A stretch of DNA of 40,241 bases from Phoronis ovalis (taxonomy: Eukaryota > Phoronida > Phoronidae): positions 1-40,241 of the forward strand of contig JAOXYB010081387.1 of NCBI GenBank assembly GCA_028565635.1, in the 5' to 3' direction. The position numbers and the translations under genes are program-made. A model generated the notes under the pieces. It was not told the DNA's origin. It did no database searches and was given only the letters and a program-made list of their open reading frames with translations. This document shows positions 12,543-24,200 of the stretch, in pieces (the first letter of the stretch is position 1; each line of letters begins with the position of its first letter).

Positions 12543-15500
12543 ATAGGAATATGGTTGAACTTCAGCAAAATTCTACAGCTTTTGAGGATGTGCCTGTGAC
12601 TCCATCAGACGAAAATGGTAAGGTTAAATAACATCCAATGTGTAGGATTGTTATATTAGCTTATGAGTTTACAAGTTAAGGGACTGACTATTCTTCTAGA
12701 AAATAAAACGTACACAAGTGGTGGTTATTATATAAAAAATGCCCCAAGAAATAGGGACTCTTGTATGCCATTCCATGTATGCATGTACCCCTATACTCTT
12801 ATGTGAGATGTATATGATGCTAGGTACCTACATGAATACAAGTCAATAAATAGGACGCTCGCAAGACATCCATCTGCAATGTTAAAGCTTGGTTTGCAAT
12901 AATTTTTCTGTGTTGTTTTGTTATAAGAATACATTATTACGGTAGATGAATATTAGTGCAGGTATTAACAGAAGCTAAATCAGCAAGCTGGTGTTTAGAC
13001 ATAGCTCTGGAGTTGCATTGTTCAGTATTGGACTATCTAATGGGTGGAGTAAGTATACATGTAACATGTTTAAGATAAAACTACTCGTTATACAAAGTCG
13101 AGACATTCCCCCTAGGCCTACTAATTTTATTGCTTGGCTGTTATCATTGGGTAGCTAGACAGTACGCATTATATGAGCCTATAATTTTTGTCTACTCATG
13201 TGGCAGTATATGCTAATGATATTTTTCATTGAGGTGCAATAAATTTTCAGTACTGTGATATAAATATATTTTTTTAATTTTACATAGTTTTGAAATGCTG
13301 CACGCCTGCACCTCTTTAGCTGTGTTCAGCTTCTACACTGCAACTGACTTTGACATTTATTTGTATTGATATAATAAGGATAGAATAATTCCTATTTGTT
13401 TTACTGTCTAACCTGAATTGGAAATGTTTTAAATGCCCCCCCAAAAAAAAAATATTAGAACAATCATTCTGTCCTGCCAGAGTGTATCTATAGTACGCTA
13501 AGCAAAGCAGGCTCCCTGGCAATATACTCTGGCTTAATCGGTTACCATGTTTGTGAGATGGGTTTGTTTGTTTACATTTGAACAAGGGTCTGGGTGCAGT
13601 GTTAAATAATAGAAAAAAAATTAGAAACTAACTAACAAGTGTGGGTTAAGCAGGCATTGTCTATTGGCATCGTAAATAATTTTAAATTTATAAATAGGAA
13701 GGTGCATTTTACTTGTTTTTAGAAAATTTTAATCCAGCTACAGAATATTCCTGATAAATTTGGGTAATGAAACCTGCAAGTAAAGTTTTATTTATCTTAC
13801 CTGAAATGTTATTATCTCATTCATCCATCGAGTAACTGGCATGATTGCACTAATTTTGAGATAGCTAACTATTTAGAAGAGAAAATATATTTGAAAAAAA
13901 TATAAGAGCAAGTTTAGCATACTGGGTAATTAGTAATAATTGCAGTGTAAACCTGATTATCGTCAGCTGCCACAACTATTATATCATGACTTGCTCCGAA
14001 CGAGGTATTCCTAACTCCAGCTGTCGGTAGAAATGCTAAAAATCTTGGTGGTCAAGACAATATATCTTCACAATAATCTTAGTGTTACTGATAATAAGTC
14101 CCGATAATAAATGTATACGGAAGAAATGTGCCATGTGAATGAGCGAGTAAATTGAAAAATTTGACCCTATAGCCCTTTGATAAAAAAGCTAACAGTAGAG
14201 GTACCAATTTCTGGTAAAATAACCAACAGTAGAGATACCAAACTGGGTAAAATTGCTTACAGTATAGCTACCAATATTGTAAACTTGCTGACTGTGGAAA
14301 TATCGAAGACCCAAAACACAGAGGAACCTCCCCATATCACTTTGATTCAGTCATTATTTTCACGGTGTAAGCATCCAAAGGTTTTGGAACTCGAATTTTA
14401 TAGCTGTAACAATAGTGTTCATGATTGTATAATTATGAATTCAGTTGTTTCATATTTCATTTATTATCATATTACAAAGAAAATAACAGATGTGCAATGT
14501 AGATTATTCTTATATGGGCAAAGTTGTGTATGCTATTGATTTTATATTGTATAAACAGATGTGAATATTTTTGTGCTATACTACATGATTATGAAAAATT
14601 GATTGTGATGTGTTGATTGAGGGTAATCTGATTATCTCTATGATTAGCTGTATATATATATATGTGTAAAAAGTGTGTTTGTTATTTTAATGTCATAAAT
14701 ATAATAATTATTGTAGTCATTTTGAACTTCCATTAGTACTGCACTGAAAAAAAAATTACTGGTTCTACAGCAGTCATGCAGTGACTGTTACCTTCCTTAT
14801 AAAATATGCACAAGTACCAGAATCTTTATTTCAGTACAAACATTTTACAGCACCCTGTATGCCAAAGTATTTACATTTCCTAAGTACATTATCTGTCTTC
14901 TGTTATGTCACTAAAATTTCTGCATTATACATCTTTACAGCCTCCTATTATCCATGGGCACATGTCCTCTATAGATGTTGTAGAAAGTACATTATTATAG
15001 TACTTAGTAATACTAGATAATTCTAGTTCTTTTATTTATTTATAGATGAGAATTTTTATGAGTCTGTAAGTGGTAGCAGTCCAGTATATGATAATGCTGG
15101 TGGTGGTATGACTCAAGCACCTATCGAGGATCCAGAGGAAAAACTACGATTCGAGCAAGAATGGAAAGATGAACTCAAGAAGGTGATAATGATATTACAT
15201 TATGGCATACTGTAATTTTTTCTAGGGTATCAGTAGCATATTTGTTCATCTCTCTTGATCAGTTCAAGATGCTTTGGTTGATCGGTTTATTGTGTGGCAA
15301 CAGCCTTTTCAAATGTGTATACCGTCAAAAGTTACAACCATGCCAGGTACACTGTCAGGCTGTACACTGGCCGGCGTAGTCGGATGTTTAGCAACACATT
15401 TATAGGTTTAATAAAAACCTAGTACTAAATTAATGTTTTGTTTATATTATTATTATTAACTTATAAAAAATCCAAGTAATGATGATCTTATTAAAGTTTA

Positions 15501-18500
15501 AAGATACATTTAGAAATCATAACTTCGTGAATATTTCTTCTCAGACAGAGGAAGAAATCGCCACGTTGCGTCAGGTGCTCTCAAGTAAGTTACGCCATAC
15601 AAATGAACTAAAGAAGAAATTGGGTATCACAGTTGCAGAAGAATTCAAAGAAGATGCCAGACACTTAGTGCACCAGATCCAGGACTCAACAGCGTAAGTC
15701 TTATTGTTATGTAGTACATTGTTGCTGATTGTATTGTTTGAGGGTTGTTGATAGTAGCTTAGTGTATTTGAGATTAATATAAGTTTATTCTGTATTCCTC
15801 CACGGATCTCAGTAAGTAAAATTTGAGCTATCATATCTCAGATGCATTCCAAATACCAAAGGAGATTTTGTACTAGCAATCTGTGTTACCCACAAGCTGT
15901 CTTGAGGGTAAAGGGTTTGAAGGGTGGATCTGTACAATCTTCTGATCCATCCATTCTTAATCCAAAAGCTAATCCTACTGAGCATGGGCACAGAATCTAC
16001 TGTTGCGTCAGTAATGGTGCTAATGTATCATTAACCTAAAAAACAAAGCTTGCACTGGCTTACGTTTTTTTTATCTCGTCGTTCTCTAATGTGGAATTGT
16101 AACATGTCCTACAGTAAAAACATGATGCATTTAACGGTACATAATCATGCTATACTGCAATAGGATCACGCATTTACTGATGCAACAGTAGATTCCGCAC
16201 CTTTGGTATAAGCTATAATATTTAAGCAACTGCCGTTTAGTTATCCCTCTCTGAATAGTGGACAGGATTTTGAATCTCTGTTTCGTTTTCCAATTTTTGG
16301 CTACTTAACTACATTATGTTAATATTAACAGGTACAAGAAAACCAATGAAGCATTAAAGGTAGCTGGTGAGAAAGCAAGTGCAGCTGTTTCTACTGTTGG
16401 AAAGAAATTACATGATGCTCGGTAAGTCTACAGAATACGACTTATTGTAGTAAATCATTTTATAGCTGCCAAGTCTCCCTTTGCCAGCATGAGACTACGA
16501 CTTTGTGACCCATTTCTGACATGGCTTTCAATAGAAAATTGACTGAAAAATAACAACGAATCTCCCCCTCAAAAATCCTGCTAGTTTGACAGGTATGCAT
16601 TGTGAAAAAGCAGTATGAACATATGTAGCCCTGTTCAATGCAATTATATATGAACTGCCACCCTTTATATTGTATCACTACAATCAACTGAAAGCCATAG
16701 TTAAATGAAAAATGTTCCATTTTACCATTACAGCAATTCACAGGCATTCAAGTCATTTGAAGAGAAAGCTTCTAGTGCTTACCAGAATGTGAAGGTAATT
16801 AACTGATTTACCCATTTTTTCCAATAATAATAATAATATAGTTTTGAAGTTAGTATTTGCTGAAGCTTCTTTATACATAACAAAGTTCTAAAACTTGTAA
16901 TAGTAGGGTAGTACTATAATTTCTACTGGTATAATATCAGAGTTGATTTTATGAATAATTCTTAAATTGTGCCAAGTATGGCTGGGTGGCAGATTTACCG
17001 TGGGAAGTTGCGGATGACCAATTTTCTTTGTTATTGTTTTAGCGTTACCCATTTTTGTTCTTGAATGTCGTGGTAATGTAATTACTTTCTGAAATTTTAC
17101 ATGTTTACCGAGAAAAGTCATTAATTATTAATTGTATGTGTAAGAAGTTTGTTACGTTTCCTATTAAAACTAATTCCCTTAATAATAATCCTCTATGTTT
17201 GATTTGTTTTGTTACTGTTTAGAATGACGGATTGTTAATGAGAATCATGCAGGTTAGATGATATATGTTTGTGTGTTATGTGATGTATTTATATTTATCT
17301 ATTTTTGTCCACATTATGCACATCAAGACGCATTTAAAAGGAAATTATATATATAATTTATATTAATTAATGTTGTCTGTGATGAGCAGCTAGACACATT
17401 TAAAAGCAGTCAAGTATACATTGCATTAATTTGCTTATGTCACCTGCATAATAGCGCAGATTTATTTTGTTATTTTTTATATGGTGAATGAACTTCAGTG
17501 TGCTGCTTTTATTTATTTCTTATTTTGACATAATTATGTCAAAACAAACATAAATTAACACAATGTGATGTTGAAACATGGCACATTTATTTTAATTTAT
17601 TTTTCTAAAAGAAGGTCAGAGTTTTTTGGGTGCTGATGAATTAATTGAACAGTTTTGCCCTGTTTTTTTTGAAGGGTTATCCCTAACTTCTATGGGTTTC
17701 TTAAATTCTCTAGTGTATAAAATTATTGCTATGAATTAAACAGCTTTGATAAACAAGATATAATGTTAGAAAATAGTTTTGCTCTCAATAGACTATTTAC
17801 TTGCTGTTGGTGACGTTATTATCACAAACTTCATCTAGCCCACAATTCTATGTTTTGTGAACGAACCATGTGTGTATTAGAATTTGTGGGCTTTATTGGA
17901 TTTGTGACAGTAACGCAACCTAGTGCGGGGAAAAAGTCTATTACTGACCTAACATTTCTTTGTCTAGCGATCTCATTCATTGTGGAGTATAGGACCTGGG
18001 AGGGTGAGTTACCATTGAAGGTCCTAAAGTAGGTCTACTTACAAAGTACTTCTTCAATGTTGTGTCATGATTTAGAAAGTCAGAGTTTAGAAATAATATT
18101 TCTGTTGTATTTTGTGCTTGTTACTGAAGAAATACACATTTTTCTGTCAGAGCTTTCAGCATGTAGTGATCCACTTTTGTTCATAGAGAGGAGATACCTC
18201 TAAAAAAACAAATAAAATACTTAAAACAGAAAATTACCCTTTACTTATTAGTTAAGTGAAGCGATGTTTTGTATTTCTTTGCTATATAGTATTTATTTGA
18301 AAATGCCTTCGTGTCTTATATTGCATTGTTGTTGTTCATTTGTGTATGTCCAGTGTGAAAATCAGGTAAATGCCTATCAATGTTGTGTATATGTAAAAGT
18401 AGCTTGTATTGAAGCTTCTTTACTGTATATTCCCTATAGCCATACTGGAAAAGACAGGTGTGTATATGTGATTGTGCAACAGAAACTTTTCTGGGAGATT

Positions 18501-19730
18501 TTTTTATTTGTTATTTAACAAGTATATTTAAAAAATACAAACATACCTTATAAAATTTATTGCACTATCATGATATTATTTAAAGGTTGGAGTCTCTTTG
18601 TTAATGTAGTATTTGAAATCCTTTCTAATTTTAAAATCAAATAGCACTTCTAAGAAGTAAAATATAATTTCTTCCACATTATACCTTTATAGTGCTTTGC
18701 TATCTTCTAAAATGCGCATGACATTTTTTTTGACAAATGACAGATGCCCAGTATGAGCTCGACACTGAACAGGGAAGGTAACAATAAAAAAATAGTTGTT
18801 GAGAGTGAAAAATCTGTCATTTATTTGCACACTTTATTTCTAACTAGACACCCTGCACTTTGTCACAAACGTGTAATATAAGCCTTGTAGCTGATAGTTC
18901 AATTGTTAATATGATTAATTTGATAGTGAGAATGTATGTTGTTGGTGTCTTCTTTATAAAGAGGGAAACAGATTTTCTTCATTTAAGTTTTCTATATTCT
19001 CAAATGAAATTGGTAATTTAAATTTGCAGAAAGCAATTCAAGATAATTATACAGATTAAAATGATACATGTCTGTACTTAGGATATTCAATAGTACCTAG
19101 ATATTTAAAACTTCATTAATGAATAGAATAACATTTTGCACAGAATAGCAAGATGTTACACACCCTAGACGATTTTTGCAAAGATACAGCTGTGTTCTAC
19201 ACCAAGGACCACGTTCATTTAGTTTGTACAAAAGGAAATAGGTGTAAGGGATCTGTACACAGTTTATTTACCTATAAAAATTAGATGAAATATAATGTTA
19301 CCCATCTAACTACAACATTGCTGCAGAGGCAGCTTGCTGTATCATAATAGATATGAACATGTGATGTCATGATTGGATGATATTGCAATAAAGAATCAGA
19401 GCTAGTCTTAAAAGTTTTTTCCAATGTATATTCATTAAATACATCATGAGGTTGTGTTATGTTAAAGTAGCTCGATCCGTGTGTACAAGGTTGCATAGCT
19501 TAGTTCTTGGCTTTCTTTGTTACCAAATTCCCCGTGTAAACTCGAATGCTCAGTTAAACTTATATGCCGAAATTTATTAATTGCAAAGTTCTATTTGCTA
19601 GGCCAAGGTGACTGGAAGCAAATCTGAAGGTAGTTTTGAAGAAGCTTTACAGAAAGACACTAACAGTAATGGTGATGCCAAGACAGAGACAGCTGAACCT
19701 GCTTTGCCAGAAGAAAAAGTTCCACTGTGA
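12543..19730 (+). CDS. TPD52-family protein (tumour protein D52/D54-like)
   Basis: Small coiled-coil adaptor; TPD52 proteins form homo- and heteromers and act in vesicle traffic and exocytosis. Exons: 12543-12617 (ATG 12551), 15046-15182, 15545-15693, 16332-16421, 16734-16794, optional 17223-17252, 19602-19730. The short form is 210 residues, or 220 with the microexon; human relatives are about 185-225. The family hallmark begins EDPEEKLRFEQEW near residue 43. A leucine-rich coiled coil runs to KKKLGIT (about 46-97), followed by YKKTNEALKVAGEKASAA and the signature FKSFEEKASSAYQNVK. The tail (GSFEEAL, then an acidic end) matches vertebrate D52/D54. All junctions are GT-AG and phases agree. 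The gene has an upstream alternative 5' exon at 9272 and is tail-to-tail with RPN2. Which vertebrate paralogue is closest cannot be decided; it probably predates their split. Confidence 0.93.
14186..14292 (+). repeat. three-copy degenerate tandem repeat, about 33 bp
   Basis: Units with the pattern AACAGTAGAGGTACCAA, AACAGTAGAGATACCAA and TACAGTATAGCTACCAA recur every 33-35 bases in a TPD52 intron. The short ORF running through it is probably not a gene; no matching splice context was found. Confidence 0.55.
15993..16195. repeat. foldback sequence with 22-bp inverted arms
   Basis: Arm 15993-16014 (GAATCTACTGTTGC...) is the inverted repeat of 16174-16195 (...GCAACAGTAGATTC) with one mismatch. 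It lies in the TPD52 intron before the exon at 16332. No target duplication recognised; likely a decayed MITE. Confidence 0.6.
17223..17252 (+). CDS. in-frame 30-base cassette microexon of the TPD52-family gene
   Basis: Between TTACTGTTTAG and the donor gttaga lies a 30-base open segment encoding NDGLLMRIMQ. It starts and ends at codon boundaries and both neighbouring exons meet at phase 0, so including or skipping it keeps the frame. Alternative splicing in this region is known for TPD52-family genes, but I do not recognise this peptide. Transcript evidence is needed. Confidence 0.4.
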
Positions 19731-20447
19731 AAATGTTTTAATGAAAACTTTGATAATGCTTAAATAACAATGCAATTAAGTTACATATGTTAAAGGAATC
19801 CATTCAATTTACTAGATGATTAATTCTTTGTTGTCGTTAAACGCGATTTTTAGTTTAATATTATGCCACTTTTAAACTATTGTTGACATATAACATGGCA
19901 GGAAGGGGCTCCTAGTTTCTAAGAACTGCAACGTATTTTCATCGAAACACCAAGTTTCCTTTATAACAATAGTGTCTCTAAAAGGCAAGTGGAATTCATT
20001 TCCCTTTGTAGAGCACCAAATCATATAAAGTTTCATACACCATATTAATATTTGTAAATATCTGTTGTGCATATGGCAAGCAAAAGATGTTGGTCTGTAG
20101 GCACAATCTGTTGTACTACAGAGAACCCTACCAACACAATTAGTTTGGCCGCTTTAAAAAAAGTTGAAGTATCAGATATTGTTACTGTTCAATTATTGCT
20201 ATATTGTGTACCACATTACCTGCCAAACTTGCTTAAAAGTGTTACTATTCCAGGCTTATCCGGTAGTGTTAATGTAGTAGAACAAGTGATGGTTTTAGTA
20301 GTATATACTGTGGCAGACATGATGTGGTCAAAAGGTTAACATTCATGCATCAAAATTTGTAGTTTCTTCTAGTCACGTCCACATGTAGCTACCAAAGGGA
20401 CTTGTATGTAGCATGTTGTTATACACTTTGATAGCGTTGGGGTTATA

Positions 20448-20453
20448 AATAAA
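20448..20453 (+). promoter_or_regulatory. poly(A) signal of the TPD52-family gene
   Basis: Canonical AATAAA, 718 bases past the stop codon. It is the first good signal before the convergent RPN2 3' end. Confidence 0.55.
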
Positions 20454-20797
20454 GTTTACTTCATACTTCCAATAAGTAACCTAGTATGTGTTTTTGTATC
20501 AAGGAAGAAGCAGCACTTCAACTTGTGACTTCATTGTTATTTGCTTTTAACAATTTTTTTGGTTTGTGATGTCATATCATTGAGCAAAACAGCTGGTGGA
20601 TATTTCTGTACAATATTACTTAAAAGTCTGGACGTGCTTAATTTTGTGTGGGTATAACGTACTAGCTGCTATTGTGACATCAAAATGTTGGACATGAGAA
20701 GTCATGTCAAACTGGTCTGCACTGTAACAAATTAAAAAGACATGCCAGCTTGATAGTTACAACAAAAAAACAAACACTATATACACGGACACCTTAT

Positions 20798-20803
20798 TTT
20801 ATT
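20798..20803 (-). promoter_or_regulatory. candidate poly(A) signal of RPN2
   Basis: AATAAA on the minus strand (TTTATT on the plus strand), about 470 bases past the RPN2 stop. It is compatible with a 3' UTR ending close to, but not overlapping, that of TPD52. Confidence 0.4.
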
Positions 20804-21268
20804 CTGTACACTGTTAACTTGGACATACAATTCTATACAAACTCATTACAATTTAAAGGCTGTGAATACTCAGAACTGCTCTGATACTAATAGCACATCA
20901 CAACCATGAAAAAACTTTGAAATCTAAAACGGCATGGTGATGTTATGGTATTGCATAGATGTGTTGTTTACTTCCTACAAAGAAAATACTGTCTTTAGAA
21001 TTCAAGCTGCAACATGTGATAATGGATACTGGTTTTGAAAGTGTCTTCACTAGTTAACACACAATTTGGAAAATTCCTAAAACTTTTATGGAACATGTTT
21101 TTTAAACAAGTACCAAGCTTATTCAGTATTATAACCAAGAAATGCACACATTTAAGATTAGTTTTTGTGTAAATTAATTACTTATAAAAATGTGAACAAT
21201 TCTTTGAATAGTAATGAAGACTTTAAATCTCTGCTCTTGTCTCATTTTGCATCAAGTTTATTTCCAAC

Positions 21269-24200
21269 CTACCTCTTAGCTGCTATACTGCTGAGAAGTC
21301 TATTACCAAATAGGAACGTAGGCAAGCCAATGACTGCTAAGTACTTCAGAGTGTCAAACATTGTTAGGTAAACCCAGTAGCAGTAATACAAGCCAAAGAT
21401 ACCTGCAACAATGTGAAGGGTTTGTAAGCAGGGTTAAGAACAGCAAAAATAAATGTTATTGAAAGCATAGAGGCTTAAAGTTTATTATTTTCTAGATAGT
21501 ATAAATATTCGGTTTCAATTTTTTTGTCTGTCTAACACACCCGACCGAATAACCTACAACAGAACAGGTCAGCCGTGTTTAATGTGTTATTATTTCTCTA
21601 GCATTCCCTATTCAAGTGCACAACCACATAATTTAGACTGCCACCCAAACTTTAAGAATGCATTTACTAAAAAATATTATATTTTAGCAATGTAGCACTG
21701 ATTCTCATGTTCCCTGGTGGCCAAATAAATAATGGAAACGAATTAGAAATAGTTGTCTAAAAAATAATCTCAATTTAAATGCTTGTGGTAAACTCACCTC
21801 CTAGTCCGACATGGAAACCAATGGCGCTTAAAGACATAGGGAAATTGGCAATATTTGTGCCCAGTTTAGCCCACTACAAACAAATAATATCATCAATGAA
21901 AGGTAAAGATTAAAATATTCATAGTCTCTCAAGACAACAGAAAAACAAAATTCTACACAATAATGGCATATTTCTCGTAGACTAAAGACGTGTTTCCAAT
22001 AACATTCAAAACAAGCAGCTAAAGTACCAATAAAGATTTTATAAACAAAATTCATCACAGTACAACTATAACTTTATCTTGTTTATTTGTCCGTCCACAT
22101 TAGATTCACTCATCTGTAGCAAAGCAATAGTGAGGTGGAGTAAGATGTTTTAATCTAGCATTCTTGCAGTCACAGTGACAAACAATGTAAGGCATCACCA
22201 TGTATCCGAAATTCGAATGCAACATTTTTAATATCTTCAAATTTGTATTATGCCCACGTTGTTTTAACTAGTACTCACCAATACAAGTAGAATAAGAATA
22301 GGCACAAACACAAGAACAGTGAATGCATTTGAAACAACTGCTGGTGGACGCACCTCTGGTTCACGGAACATATGCTACAAACACAAAGACGAGCCCCATT
22401 ACATAACATTAACAGTTATTTACACGTTGCTAAATTAATAAACCATAGAAGCAAAGCAGACTGGTTAAAAGTGTCCTATACAAGTTTAGTTCCTGGTGGA
22501 CTACTGAGCCAAGTCCTTTAGGAGTAGGTGTATAGGGTTCCTCTCCAACGGCATGGAAGGGGTTCTGTCATAGATTATCACTCAAGACCCCATGGAATCG
22601 TTGGCAAGTCTAACTATTGTTTTAACTTTGTATTTGAATAGTGCAACATAAAGATAATAGAAGTGATGTCCTTATACAAATTCAAATGATTTTTTTTCTG
22701 GAAGTGTGCCAATAAAGCATACAAATTGATATGAATTGAATGGCTGAAATAGCCAGTAGCAAACATTGTATGCTATGATGTTAGTCAAAGTTATCCTACC
22801 TTAATTTCTGGCTTCTTTGCATATAAACTACTGGACTCTTGAGATGGTTTTGATCCTTCAGGGAAAGTTAAATTAATGTCAGCCTGCAAAATATAACTTA
22901 CTTAAAGAACATACTTGGAACCCGAATATAAAATTATTAATTGCAAAATATAGTTTCTATAGTTAAATTTCGATATAATACGACGTAATGTACAAATATA
23001 GTAAATTTCTCAGAGTTTACAGACCAAGCTTTTTCAACAATCACCATAACACCTTCAGTTGTGCTGCACTGGCAGTCTTCTAGATAACCAGGTGTAAACA
23101 TTTTATTCACTAATGCACTGTTAGAATTTTTCTGTGCTTGAACTTATACAGAAACTTTATAAAATATGTAGCTTGCATGGTTTTTCTCCTCCATTATGGT
23201 TGCATAACAACTAGGAGAAGTTTATGGAATATACAAGCTCCTGTCCACACTGGTCCTTTCAAGACCAGGGACATGGTTATTCTTCAACATTGTGGTATGG
23301 GAATATACCGCACAAAATGTCCCTCATCAGGACTGTCAGCTCCCTAGGCCACGCAGGCAGAGCTAGACAGCTACAAAAGTTGTCCAGTTGCCAATGTTGG
23401 TGAATATTTTTGTTTCAATTCACAATATCATACATTTCTTTTGTATGGATATGGAAAGTTTTTTTTCAAAACCTGTAAACTGTTGATTTTTAAATTAATG
23501 AAAAGGTAATATAAACCATTATTAGAAAAAATTAAAATTACTATCTCAGACCTCCATGTAATCATTTACTGTATCAGCCTTATCTAGTTGCACCGAAACA
23601 GTCAATTATTACCAAGACAATGCTTGAACAGGAAATGTAATTATAGTTTTATCTTGTTTTAATTCAGTCAAGTATTACCAAATTCCAGGCAAATGGGTTC
23701 TCAACAACAGCATCTCCAACAATAAGTTCAATAGAGTATTTTCCAGTTAGCCCACCAAACTCTTTTGCTCTGGTTCCAATGTCCTATAAAAATATAAACA
23801 ACCCATTACACAACTATTGTGAAAATAATTTCTCCCTTATATATCAGGAAAAAGGTGGTCTTCTAAATAAAATAACGGCATAGCTATAATGAAAGTACCA
23901 CAACTGCATACACATGGCAAAAATATACTTCAAAGGAGTTCAGTGACTCACCAAGTCGAATTTATATACGGATTCTTTCTCCGGTTCTGCTACAAATATA
24001 ATTTCTTGTTTTGTCTTGAGATTGGTAAGTCTGATAAAGGTTTGATGAGCAGTCATGTATTCTTTGGAGGTTTGATCTTTCAGCTGGAACTTCATCACAA
24101 TTTTTTGGTGTGTATCAGCCTCAAGTACATTAGCTGCCTTGCTGGGGTACTGTAATCTGAAACAGTATTAACTTGTAAAAACACAATTTTTTCACTATCC

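Larger units (their letters stand above)
19731..21268. other. convergent 3' regions of TPD52-family gene and RPN2
   Basis: Tail-to-tail spacer of 1.5 kb. The left part, to about 20470, is the TPD52 3' UTR with a poly(A) signal. The right part, from about 20780, is the RPN2 3' UTR read on the minus strand. A 90-codon open frame at 20067-20339 lies inside the TPD52 3' UTR and has no coding signature. Confidence 0.6.

Noticed and set aside
14177-14539. 120-codon open frame in a TPD52 intron
   Set aside because: It starts in a degenerate tandem repeat, has no recognisable domain, and no splice context links it to the gene.
18743-18776. Possible extra TPD52 exon (MPSMSSTLNRE) between the microexon and the last exon
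   Set aside because: It is 34 bases long, so it breaks the frame and stops soon after in the last exon; no family counterpart at this place.
20067-20339. 90-codon open frame after the TPD52 stop
   Set aside because: Lies in the 3' UTR before the poly(A) signal; no coding signature.
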